A stretch of 64,000 bases of DNA from Sclerodactyla briareus (Eukaryota; Echinodermata; Holothuroidea; Dendrochirotida; Sclerodactylidae): contig JAODTK010005165.1 in NCBI GenBank assembly GCA_026419785.1, forward strand, positions 62,001 to 126,000, read 5' to 3'. Shown here in pieces: positions 49,741-61,789 of the stretch. The notes beneath the pieces are model-generated. The model saw nothing but the letters and a program-made list of their open reading frames with translations. It did not search any database and had not been told where the DNA came from. Each line of letters starts with the position of its first letter. The stretch's first letter is position 1. The translations under genes and the position numbers were made by a program.

Positions 49741-52700
49741 TAAGTTCCATTCTGACCTTCATTCAGCAGTGAGACAATAAGGGATTTATCAACTTCCTGA
49801 TGCCAAAAAAAAAACTACAAGCCAAATACGAGCCCTCCGCATCTTCCATCACACAGGTTGCAATAGTTTACAAGGTCTTGCAACTCTGACCTCTGTTGGC
49901 CTTTGGACAGCCAGCTGAGCCAAAGTCAGTAGGGATTCCCTAATTACACTACTCCATTTTAATTTACCCAGTTATTTCGACCTCTGTGACATTAGACCGA
50001 AAACACTGATCAATCGCCTTTTCGCGGTTACAGTTGATGAGATTATAATTATATCGTGTCAGGGTTCATAGGGATACAAGGAAGTTTGACGTTGCACGGA
50101 CAGAGTGCAGCGCACGCTCTTTTGGAATTCCCCTGACGAAAGCTACATTCTACAAGCATGAAACTTGATGGATTCCCCTATACATCTCAACAAGAACCAT
50201 GATTAGAAAAGATGGGGACGAGTATTGGTGCAGTTCTCAAGAAGTGGTTACAGCTGCAAAAATAGGCCATAAGATGAGATATGTATGAGGAGAATTTGCC
50301 TTACCCCCCTGTTTTGTGGTGAGCATGCACATCTAATTCACCACGTGTAAAGCCTAAGGCTATACACATGCCAACATAATGCCACGTGAAGCCTTCCTTT
50401 TGCACCTTTTTGTTCTTTGGGCTGCCAAACATCTTCGTGCTGACAGTCTTCTGACTTTATTTAGGCCTTCGTTGACTTTACCGGAATGAAAGCCCCAAAA
50501 GGATTATACCACTCCATACCAATGCAAAGTATGGTGTACAATAAATTATTTTGTTGCCACACCCATTATGTGAACAATGTTTCACAAGAGGCAGACGTGG
50601 ATAACTGCACTTTTTGTCAGCGGGCAAATCCTCCGCAGGTACACCGAATTGGGTCTCTTTGAAGGTACCTTACGTGAAGGTGGGGGTGATCAAACACAGA
50701 CAGCAACATGCAAATGCCCTTCCTGTTAGTCCATGCCCCAATCCCCAATGCTGAAAACCTAGCGGGAAGGGGACAGGAACCATTTTCAAAGTCTTTAGTA
50801 TATCACCCAAACCAACCCAACGGGGGAGTTCAAAACCCAATCTCAGCAGGTTGGTAAGCCAACCTACCAAACTGTGCGAACCCATCTGTGACATCAGGGA
50901 CCATGGACATGCCAGAACAGAAGAGATCACCTACAACATAAGACTAACCTGCACGCCAAGTATGAGCCATTCACATCCTTTTGTGGAACAATTGATCATG
51001 TTCACATTAGAGCACAACAGACACGCCACCATCAGCATAAAGCGCACATAAAAATCGCATAAATTCCTCTCGCCCCTGGCGAGGAACATTGAAGCAATTT
51101 TATGAAATCTGCATGAGCAATGCAAAATGCAGCAATTTAGGAGTGGAATGTATGTCAAGGCTGACTGCAACACTTGCCACCTGAATGAATATTCCAGAAT
51201 GTTGCCTGTGAATTGATTCATCAAAATCATGTACCGGGGGCAATTCCAGCTAAACAGTCTCAAGGGAATTAATACAAACTATCAGGTGCTTCACAAAGTA
51301 GAGATGTCATTGTTGTAACAGTAGCATTCAAATTAGAAATTCCTTAAAGTTTCTCACCAAAAGATTGTTTGCAATGTTGTATTGAATAACTGAAAAAACG
51401 CTACTTTGCGGGTGAAAAAATTCCTTCAGAGACCATGCATAGCAGTTAAATGTTGTTACACAAAGTCAATTGAGCAACTCAAACAGATATATGTTGAAGT
51501 AGGCACTGTTTAGTTAGGATCAACAACAAAATTCTCATTTCTATGTGATAGTGGAAGCCAAAGAACAAAGTCAAGACCCCTGAATATGTAAACAAACTAA
51601 CAACATTCACTACTTTTTCTCTTACCTTATATTGCTTACCATATAGGCATGAATTTTATACAACTATTTTTGCCAGTCCTACCTAGTGTCATCATGGACA
51701 GAAAATGAGGTAATGTCAACTACCCTATTAGTACAGCAATGTCAAAGACTGCATAACAAAACGAAAAATGTAAAGAAACCAACGCAAAAATAGGGTATGT
51801 AACGAACTAACACACCAATTTCCAACAAGACAATACAACATGGAGACAATGGTCTAGTGTAGATCATTTAGAAAGAGGGGATGCAGTAAAATGTAGGTCA
51901 AAGGGAATTGAAGTTAAATGAGCTATTCATGGAAATCCACAGAATCTCAAATTTCATACATGATAGCCAAAATATTTTACAGCCGTACCCTGACCAGGTG
52001 AATACAAGTTATCAGGAGTGTCAATCTAAGATTAATGTAGGCGTAATTTGGTGTAAAGGGCTGATTCAAAATAGTAATGTGCAATGAATGGAGAAGAGGA
52101 GACGGGGGAGGGGGGCATCACTGAAATTGGAATATCCTGATGATAATCAAATTGGATCTTTTGTTCATTGGCACATCTGAATACACACTCAGCCATAGTA
52201 AATGGTCTTTGGTATCTGTCAATTTATTATGGCTGGGTATGTGCAAGGTAGTGTGGATTTGAAAATGTGTAGCCTATTTTGACAAGATGTAACCGGTCAT
52301 CTCAGTTTTGCCATAAGTTTTGCTGAGGATTGAAAGACAGTTGAAGGGTAGCACCTTTTTACCTTCAAAACAAGTCAGGGAAAATGCCTACATTTCTATA
52401 TACACCCTACAGTGGCCCATTGCAGTAGTGTAGAGTCATAGAAGTATTGTAATGAGGGGTGGTTTCAAAGTGTAAAGTCGCAAAGTGATTAGGCCATCAC
52501 CAAGTTGAGAATTCCAGGCTTGACCACCAAGGAGTCAGTACAATTCTTCAGATCTTTCTCCTATAGTTAGCAGTTCCTCTGCATTGGCTGACTGCCCTCA
52601 TGTGTTGCAAGTAGGTAAAAGTATACTGCAAGGGGATGGGTGGTCTTGGAGTTGCTAGATTGCTTTAAAAGCCGTTTCTAAGGTTACTGTGGCCATAATC

Positions 52701-52895
52701 AACTGAAATATGGCTGTATTTCCTGTTGCATAATATCTGTAGTTTATGCAATACTTTAATACGGAAACCTTACAGGAGCTCTGTCAGACTTGCAAACATT
52801 AATTTATTGTGTTGGTGTCATGTCTAATTCGCTCAGTGCGTTTTTTGAAGCCCAGCAAGTTGAACCAACTTATCCAGGGAATCCCAAACCATGAA

Positions 52896-54553
52896 CAGGG
52901 GCGTCGCCAGACCATTCCTTCTGGGGGGGTGTACCTCCTATTTTTGCCGACTAACATGATGAGTTTGCCGACTACCATGCTGAGTTTGCCGACTAACCCC
53001 GCCTTCATATATATAGAGGGAACGCCGCCACAAAATGTCACCCAACAGTGTGTCTGTACCACGGTAGCAGGCTGGGTGTTTGATTAATGAAGCCGTGCCA
53101 CCAGCGGATTGCGCAGAGGCAAAGCTTTAGAGTTAGTTATCAAGGTACCCTCAGCTCTACCATAGGGATACTAACTGAGCTCAGGCTGCATCTGAAGTAG
53201 TCGTCTTATTCTGGACACTGGGGGGTGGCATATTAGTTGAGTAGAGCTGGGAGTAGTGTACTATCCAAGCGGAGCGCCACCTTTGGTTGGCGCGGAGCGT
53301 TCCAGAAAATTTTTGGTTTCGTAAGCCCTCAGATGGCAGGAAACGGCCCTTCCCAAGTGTTTTAGGCTGCATGGCACTGATGTGAAATTTCTATACCGCC
53401 ATAGATTGCCAAACATTTTTATCCTCTCTTACCGGGCCTTTCAATTCTCACTTCTAAAATGGGCGGATGAATTTTTCAGTCCCAAAATTTTGATCAAGGC
53501 AGTTAGACCAAACTTCAGTTGAAGAATACTCTAGACGGACTAGACGTCAAATGATTTTCCACCGAGATTGAGTGACTGAATGTTTTGCCTTAATTGACTG
53601 GCTTTCAATCAAGAAGGTGTTTCCCGTGCCTCAACTGAAATTCCATTTTATTAGACGGAAATTTCATTCCATCATTCAAGAGAGTTTCTTCAAGCGGAGC
53701 GCCACCTTTGGTTGGCGCGGAGCGTTCCAGAAAATTTTTGGTTTCGTAAGCCCTCAGATGGCAGGAAACGGCCCTTCCCAATGTTTTTAGCTGCGTGTTA
53801 TCCATGCCTCAACTGCAATTCCATTCTATTGGATCGGAAATTTCATTCCATCATTTCAACAGAGTTTCTTCATTTGCGCCGCTGGGGCACAAACAATTTC
53901 TTTCTATATATACTGACACAGATTGCCGGAGATGGCCTTTCAGACCATTTTTAGCCAGAGATATTCTGAAGAGTTGAATGTAAAAGTTTTCACTTTCGCT
54001 TTTTCGAAAACCCTTCCTTCCTTCTTCTAGCCCTTTTGACGTTTCAATTTGCTTAGTTCTGAACCACTAGAAATTGCCAGCCGGACTTTGTGAAGGGTTT
54101 TTTGAATCTACAAGTTATGTTTTCTCTTCTTTTCAAAACCTTCCCTCCTCTCCATCAACATTTTACCGCCTCAGGGGTCACATTAACCCTCGTTCCATTG
54201 TTCTCCAATTTGCCTACTGGGCACGAAAGTTTGGTTTCTTTTCAACGTTTCATTTGTTCTTCAATTCGCCGACTAGACACAAAAGTTTGGTTCTATACTA
54301 CCATAGACTGTCTGGAGATGGCCCCCAGGCCATTTTGAGCCAGAAATATTTGGGATTGGTAAAAAATTGAACATAAAAGGTTTGCTTTTCCGTCCATAAC
54401 TGTTTATTCATCACGTTGGCTAAAAAAACTCGGTCACTTGCATTTTCCTAATCAGTATGTGCCAACTGGGGGGCAGATTTGGCCGCGGGGGCTTGAGGTG
54501 TGAAACTGGGGTGTGTCACACCCCCCTACACCCCCCCTCTAGCGACGCCCCTG
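52896..54553. mobile_element. Non-autonomous hAT-type DNA transposon
   Basis: Terminal inverted repeats: CAGGGGCGTCGCCAGA at the left (52896-52911) and TCTAGCGACGCCCCTG at the right (54538-54553); one mismatch in 16, with further pairing through ggggggtgta. An exact 8-bp target duplication, ACCATGAA, flanks it (52888-52895 and 54554-54561), the size made by hAT transposases. The interior has no transposase; it contains degenerate tandem copies of a unit with attccattctattggacgga, tttcattccatcatt and agagtttcttca, and two nearly identical 100-bp blocks (53268-53370 and 53694-53795). Confidence 0.87.
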
Positions 54554-55204
54554 ACCATGAATACTACAATCTTGATGATGCCAAAAATCAAGTATTCACC
54601 CCTAAAAAATGCAAATCAAGGAATTTTCCAATTTTCAAAGACATTTTCGAGAGAACCAATTGCTACGCATACATAACCAACTTTATCAGCTTAAGCATAC
54701 ATGAATTAGCAATGGTATTCAAAATTAGAGTGCTCCATGAATCTCCCATACATAAGCATTGTTAACGAATCTGTACGAAACTACCGTATACGAACCAACA
54801 AGATTTTTTTAAGTTTCTCATTTCTCCTAACATCACCATGATATGTTTGGCCAATTAATCTGATGTTGTAATGGAGCTGAATAATTCACTTTCACACATA
54901 AAAAAATACCACTGCCATAACTCGGTGGTTGAGCGAGAAACTGAATTTAAACATGAGTGGTAAAAAACCCATGAGATTTTTGCGTAACGAAACTAACGAG
55001 GGCAAAAAGTACTCTGACATTGAGATCCACCAAGGATTCCTCTGCCATTTTTGTTGATGATATTAGTATGGACCCAAGGTTTATGTAGCACATTAACATG
55101 AATCGTTATTTACAACTATGAGACAATGTTACAGGACAAAAGTTGAACTGGTACAAGCAGTAAATGTAATGAAACTACAGTAACGCTGGAATTGCCCACC
55201 TGCA

Positions 55205-55605
55205 AGTTTGATTTGATTTGATTTCTTTGGGTTCAGGAAGCCAATTAAGGCTCATCTATGAACCCCTGGTCGTATTGATCGTGGATGAGCACTGGCGATA
55301 ACTCGCCTTCTCTTCTCGACTAGTGCTAGATGATAACAAGGCATGGGTGTGACCAATCCCAACCTGCTCCAAGGACCACCATTTCATGTCCTCCCATTCA
55401 AAAAGACTATCAGTGAACTCCAGGACCCAACCTGAGGAGCGCATCACAACGGAACGCATATTGAAGCCCACGACCTCGCCCATCACACTGCAAGTACAGA
55501 CACCCAAGGAAAATCGTCGGGGGACTGCTGGAATTCGAACCCGGATAACTTTGGTTGTAAAGTGTCACTGATACCATCCTTCGGTCCCTCGAGAGTTGCA
55601 AACGA
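55205..55605 (-). mobile_element. tRNA-derived SINE, minus strand
   Basis: The minus strand starts with a degenerate tRNA head: a B-box gggttcgaattcc (55534-55546 complement) preceded by accaaagttatcc. The body runs through the complement of gcatgggtgtgaccaatccc and ggaccaccatttcatgtcct. The far end includes gaacccctggtcgtattgat and a TTTGA-rich tail (tttgatttgatttgatttct, 55208-55227). This accounts for part of the longest open frame in the window (55410-56063), which is therefore not a gene. Confidence 0.65.
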
Positions 55606-56389
55606 ATTGGAGGTAACGATGTAGGACATGCAGGAATTGCTGTGTGATTGCCATCCATACACTTACACAATAAATGCTGGTATTTGCAGCTTTGACGTTT
55701 GACGGAAGAAAGACTGCAGAGTGGTATTCGGGAAGAAATGATTGGGATTTCTCCAAATCTCGTGAACAACTTTGTAAAAAAAAAAATGAGATCCCAAACA
55801 CAGTTTTGACAGGGTTCCCAGAAATATACATGCTGCATTGATTTTGTATCACCAATTTCATTCCGCTTGTTGTCTGACAGAGAAGAAAGAACAGCTTTAC
55901 ATGATATTGAGTGGCAATTTTCACAGTTCACGCTTGATGGACCGTCACCATCCAAAGAAGTACGGCTTTTGACGAGCATGAGGTGCAATTTATAACAGCA
56001 TGACCAAACTTCCCTGAAGCAAACAGTCCCTTTTATGACGATAATGGTTTTACTACAAAGCATGATACTTTGTGAATTGGCTGCATATGGGTCAGGTGGA
56101 AAATAAATAGGCTAATATTGCATTCGAGCAATGCCCTTTGGCTGGGGGGTGCCCCTGATGGTAGCTAGTACCATGGATCTCTAGGTGCCAAAAAAACATA
56201 CAATATAAGAATTCCGTCACTATATAACCCCATGTTCACTAGGGCCAATCTGTATGGTAAGTAGTTCACAGTATTGTGAATGAAACTTAAGGGCGGTAAT
56301 TGAAAACTAACATTCACTCACGCTATTTGGAGAGTATATTGGGTTGTGACTGAAATTGCCTAATTAGACACAATACTCAACTTCCCTAG

Positions 56390-57200
56390 ACCCATTTTCT
56401 CATCTAAATCTCATGACTCAATGGTGAACTACACCTAATACGTTTCATGGGAAATACACCAAACTTTAACATTTGCATGAATGAAGCAAATTATACACAT
56501 GGAATATACCCCCAGTGACTTAAGTTAATGTTGACAATTTGGGGACTAATGGTAGACCATACCCATCAAGCTTTGTGAAAATCAAACAAACTTTGAATTT
56601 GGAATAATTATGGAAAATAGATGCCCACTTGACCTCCAGTGACCTCCAGTCTATGTTTAAAAATGTTGCAGAGTGAAGGTAAGCCATACTCACCAAAATT
56701 CATGGCAATCTGTCAAACTTCAAAATTTATGCAGAAATTATGTCAAATTGACACGTGAATGACCTCCAGTGAACCTGAATTCATATGAAAACTTGGGACT
56801 TAAGTTAAACCATACCCACTGGTTTCAAGAAATCCATTTAACTTAAGATTTCACATAAAACTGTGCAAAGTATAACACAACTTGAACTGTCCATTTACCC
56901 CAAAATCTTTGTTAGGAAGTTTCGGACGAAGGTAGACCATATTCACCCAAGTTTTGTGAGAACCTGATAACTTTGGAAGTTTGCATACCTTAGTCCAAAT
57001 TAGATGACTATCGATTAACCTTATTTTTTATGCTGAAAATCTAATCATGCTAATACGCTGATTCTACCTTATACCTGCATCTATGTGCCATCGCAAATCA
57101 CCATAGCACCTAGGTTCATTTGTAACCTTGCGAACAAGCTTGAATTATCAATTAGATGACTGATTACATATTTTTGCTGAACAATCTAATCACGTTAATA
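56390..57200 (+). repeat. 'tgcaaattagac' interspersed repeat, copy 3
   Basis: Four or more degenerate units with tgacctccagtgacc, accatacccatcaagc, gaaaatcaaacaaactttga and tgcaaattatacacatg. It ends with gctgaaaatctaatcatgct, given twice (57030-57060 and 57170-57195), suggesting a duplicated end. Confidence 0.6.
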
Positions 57201-57827
57201 ACACTGAAATCTGCCTTCCCATGGATCTTCAAAGGCCCAATCGTCATGTAACAGATCTCCTTCAAACTGACACCGGTGAAGAGAGACATGCCAAAACCCC
57301 CTACCCACACCCCAAATTTGTAGTTTCAGCATTTTCTTTTGTTGTTGAATTACTTCAAAGAATTTAGGAATTTGAGGATGGATGCAAGACACCACCCCGG
57401 GGGGGGGGGGGGGGGGGGGCGGGGGTGAACGGTTCAAAGGCGCCCACACGGATTCAACAGTATATCCAAATGTTGTTTTTTTTTTTGCGGCCATGAATAA
57501 CAGAAACACAAAATTTTCCTGTCTCAATATTTTGTGAAGGATTTGTTTTTAATCGAACGCTAATCCCATCTATATTCTATTTGGTCACCAGTGCTTTAAG
57601 AAGTAGATGTTTTACATTGACTTGTACCACGGGGATCCTGTGTTCCCCCATGTGTCCAAGTACATTTTGGCAAGCTTTATTGGACAGATTGCGCCTCATC
57701 AGCTCACTCAGATCAGCTAAAATTAGGTATGGAGGTCCCAGCAATTTTTTCCTCCTTCGTCCGGTACTAGATGTTTTCAGTGCTCATTAATCCTTCACGA
57801 GAAGTACCGAAAAATGGGGGCAGTTCC

Positions 57828-58650
57828 TAAATCATAAAGCCAAGAGGCTTTTGATTCCTTAAACTGGGATAAATGGAACTTTGCCACAAGCTCATTATGC
57901 AGGATAACATTTCTCACAGATTTCCCATTTTTTTCACCAAAATTGACACCATTTCGCCAAAACGTAGGGTTTCCTGTACTCTTGATTAGAAAAGCTACAC
58001 ACTAAATTTCAACTTGATCAGATCGAGGCATCCTGGACTTATCCTGTTTACCTCTCTCTGACCTGACCCCAACCAATGGGTCTGTACTCCCCTAAGAAAC
58101 GCTACCACACACCAATCTACAGCTTCATCGGACCGACTTTTCTGGACTCAGATGAACATCTAACCTGAACCCCCAAAACAAATAGGGATCATTACTAGAT
58201 ATGGGGAACACACATACCCAATATAGCTTTCATCCATCCAGGTTGGTCTTGGGTGATGTTGTTTAAGAACCAAAATTGGCCAAATCTCAATTTTTTGACA
58301 TTTCCTAATTTCTTTCTTTCAAAAAGGTCTCCCAAACCAGATGCAAAATAATAGGGTTCTTGTACTCCCTCAGTTGGCTCCTTAAAACATTCACTCGCCA
58401 TTTGAATACCCTCTTCTTCTAACTAACAATTGGTTCTCCAACCCAATGCTCCTCCAAATAAACTCAAACAAACAACAGAGTAACAGCCATGGGTGGGATG
58501 TTTCTAAGCGGTCTTCAAATTTTCACGTTACCACCACCAAGGGTCGTCACTCAATGCCTGCCGGTGGCACGAGGCGGTGCTATCCCACCCTCAACATTTC
58601 CTTTCCATCCATCATAACTTTCAACCAAACAACTAAAGAGATCTAGGAAA
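57828..58650 (+). mobile_element. Helitron/pearl-like element, truncated copy D
   Basis: The left end aaagccaagaggcttttgattcc (hairpin aagcc/ggctt) is followed by the left-arm block ctcattatgcaggataacat and cagatttccc, then three diverged half-units. The CA tract and right palindrome are missing, so this copy is truncated. Copy E follows directly. Confidence 0.6.
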
Positions 58651-58654
58651 ATTC

Positions 58655-59235
58655 AGAGATCAAAAAAGAAACCAGGAAGCCAAAAGGCTTAGTTGATTCC
58701 CGACTCTTTATGACAACCTATAGCAAGGACAATGGGAGATGGAACAGTCATATGGGAACCATAATTCTGACAAATTTCCCATTTTTCCCCTGACCAAACA
58801 ATAGGGTCCTATACTCTTGATAAGGAAGCTACAACCTAAATATCAAGGTTTTCAGACTCTGACTGCTGGTGACCTCAAATGAACGCTGACCTGACCCCAA
58901 CAATAGGGTCGTACGCATCATGGGGGAACTCACATACAAGCATGAGGTTCATCCATCTGGGTGGGGGTCAAAGTTTATCATGTTTACAAGTCAAAATTGG
59001 CCAAAATATTGACTTTTCAAAAATTTCATATTTTTAACAAAAATACCTATGACCTGGACCAAAAACAATAGGGTTCCTGTACTCCCCATAAGAAAGTATA
59101 CACGAGATCTCAACCTGATCAGAACAAAAATTCTGGACTTATAGTGTATACAAAGCATCACACATACACCACACACCACTACGGACATGACTTACAAAAG
59201 ATTCCTCGACTTCGTCAAGGAATCAAAAAAATGCT
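58655..59235 (+). mobile_element. Helitron/pearl-like element, short copy E
   Basis: A complete small copy: left end aggaagccaaaaggcttagt, left arm ending gacaaatttccc, about one dimer of core repeat, a CA-rich tract (59160-59180) and the right-end palindrome at 59200-59224 with arms GATTCCT and AGGAATC around cgacttcgtca. It is the best copy for defining both ends. Confidence 0.7.
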
Positions 59236-59239
59236 GTAC

Positions 59240-61735
59240 CTGGACAAACCAGAAAGCCCAAAGGATTAGTGATTCCTTGACTGTTTTTCTGTCACTCACG
59301 CCCGACACATGACAAATGGGAGATGTACCAGCTCATTTAGGCACATAACTTCTGACAAATTTCCTATCGTACCAACCAACTAATAGGGTTCCTGTACCCT
59401 TGGTAAGAAGCTACACACTATATTTCGAGGTTTTTCAGACTTTGACTCGGTACCCTTAGATGGACCTCCGACCTGACCGCCAAAATAGTTGGTTTCGTGT
59501 ACTCTCCATGGGGAATACACAAACCAAGTATGAGCTCTCTTCACCCTGCCCTTCACCAAAACAATAGGGTTTATGTCTCCCCATAAGAAGATAACACCCC
59601 CAATTTCAAGGTTTTTCAGACTTTGATCTCCAGTGACCTCAGATGCCTCTGACTTGACCCCCCACAAAATAGGGTCCATGTAATCACCATGGGGAAAACA
59701 CACCAAGTATGAGCTCAGCCACCATGATGGGACTCATTTATCGTGTTTACAACCAAAATTGGCTAAAATATCAAATTTTTTCACAAATTGTTTATTTTTC
59801 GAATCAAAATTCACTCCTGACCTGACCAAAAGCAATAGGGTTCCTGTACTCCCCATAAGAAAGCTTACAACCTAATTCAACTGATCCGACCAAACAACCT
59901 AATGGACTTAATCGTGTTTAACGGTTTGCAGACTTTGAACCTCTGGTGACCTCAGATGAAACCTCTGACCGATCTCAACGATAGGTTCTATGTACTTATC
60001 ATGGGACACACATACCAAGTGTGAGTTTCATTCTCCGGGTGGGGTCGAGTTATTGTGGTTTACAGCCAAATTGGCGAATATCAAATTTTCACAATTTTCT
60101 ATTTTCCGGACCAAAATCGCCCGACTGAACCAGAAACAATAGGGTTCCTGACTCCCCATAAGTTACGCTATACACCGAATTTCACTTGATCAACCAACCA
60201 TTCTGGACATATATCGTTTTTACAACAGGTTTTCAGACTTTGACCTCTGGTGACCTGCAGATGACCTCTCACCTGACCCCAAAACAATAGTGTTCTCTAT
60301 CTACTCATCATGGGGAACACACTACCAAGTAATGAGCTTCATCCATCGAGGTTTGGTCGATATCGTGTTTACAAAGCCAAATTGGCCCAAAATATCGAAT
60401 TTTCACAAAGTTTTCTATTTTCGACCACTATTCATCACACCCGCCCTGGACAAAAACAATAGGGTCCCTGTACTTCCATAAGAAAGCTATACACCTAATT
60501 TCAACTGGATCAGACCAACCATTCTGGACATATCGTGTTTACAGGTTTTCAGACTTTGACCTCTGGTGACCTCAGATGACCTCTCACCTGACCCCAAAAC
60601 AATAGGGTTCATTACTCATCATGGGGAACACACATACCAAGTATGAGCTTCATCCATCGAGGTGGGGTCGAGTTATCGTGTTTACAAGCCAAAATTGGCC
60701 AAAATATCGAATTTTCACAAATTTTCTATTTTCGACCAAAATTCACCCGACCTGGACCAAAAACAATAGGGTTCCTGTACTCCCCATAAGAAAGCTATAC
60801 ACCTAATTTCAACTTGATCAGACCAACCATTCTGGACTTACCGTGTTTACAAGGTTTTCAGACTTTGACCTCTGGTGACCTCAGATGACCTCTCACCTGA
60901 CCCCAAAACAATAGGGTTCATGTACTCATCATGGGGAACACACATACCAAGTATGAGCTTCATCCATCCAGGTGGGGTCGAGTTATCGTGTTTACAAGCC
61001 AAAATTGGCCAAAATATCGAATTTTCACAAATTTTCTATTTTCGACCAAAATTCACTCCGACCTGAACCAAAAACAATAGGGTTCCTGTACTCCCCATAA
61101 GAAAGCTATACACCTAATTTCAACTTGATCAGACCAACCATTCTGGACTTATCGTGTTTACAAGGTTTTCAGACTTTGACCTCTGGTGACCTCAGATGAC
61201 CTCTCACCTGACCCCAAAACAATAGGGTTCATTACTCATCATGGGGAACACACATACCAAGTATGAGCTTCATCCATCCAGGTGGGGTCGAGTTATCGTG
61301 TTTACAAGCCAAAATTGGCCAAAATATCGAATTTTCACAAATTTTCTATTTTCGACCAAAATTCACTCCGACCTGAACCAAAAACATAGGTTTTTTTTGT
61401 ACTCCCCATAAGAAAGCTATACACCTAATTTCAACTTGATCAGACCAACCATTCTGGACTTATCGTGTTTACAAGGTTTTCAGACTTTGACCTCTGGTGA
61501 CCTCAGATGACCTCTGACCTGACCCAAAACAATAGGGTTCATTACTCATCATGGGGAACACACATACCAAGTATGAGCTTCATCCATCCAGGTGGGGTCG
61601 AGTTATCGTGTTTACAAGCTGGGCGTCACACACACACATACACACACACCCACACACACACACACACACACAACACACACTACGTACTGCATAGATCCTC
61701 TGACTTTCGTCACGGAATCAAAAATTAAACAACGA
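59240..61735 (+). mobile_element. Helitron/pearl-like element, long copy F with 310-bp array
   Basis: Begins right after copy E (agaaagcccaaaggattagt) and ends at gatcctctgactttcgtcac before ggaatcaaaaa (about 61727). The core is about seven 310-bp units; the last four (60.5-61.6 kb) are nearly identical, showing recent expansion or homogenisation. Each 310-bp unit is a dimer of two diverged halves, both with caatagggttc-tgtact and ttatcgtgtttacaag. The array ends 7 bp before the CA tract and about 165 bp from the first coding exon of the ABCG2-like gene. Confidence 0.72.
61626..61683. repeat. (CA)n microsatellite inside copy F
   Basis: Almost pure CA repeat with a few interruptions, lying between the core array and the right-end palindrome. 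The equivalent position is CA-rich in copies A, C and E. Confidence 0.95.
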
Positions 61736-61789
61736 ATACAAACAGCGTAACTTAGACAACCTATGGAAGAAACATAACTTTATATCAAC

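Larger units (their letters stand above)
47449..61789 (-). other. Intron between exons 2 and 3 (14.3 kb)
   Basis: Largest intron. It contains the inverse poly-G repeat, a 'tgcaaattagac' repeat at 49.2 kb, a hAT-type element, a SINE, another 'tgcaaattagac' repeat and three adjacent tandem-array elements. 49741-52895 and 54562-55200 have no recognised feature. Confidence 0.85.

Noticed and set aside
55410..56063. Longest ORF in the window (217 codons, minus)
   Set aside because: Its C-terminal part is the tRNA-derived SINE, the translation resembles no family, and it lies in an intron of the ABCG2-like gene.
22605..61735. CRISPR-like regular repeats
   Set aside because: Units are 155-310 bp without short conserved repeats and unique spacers, and the sequence is clearly eukaryotic.
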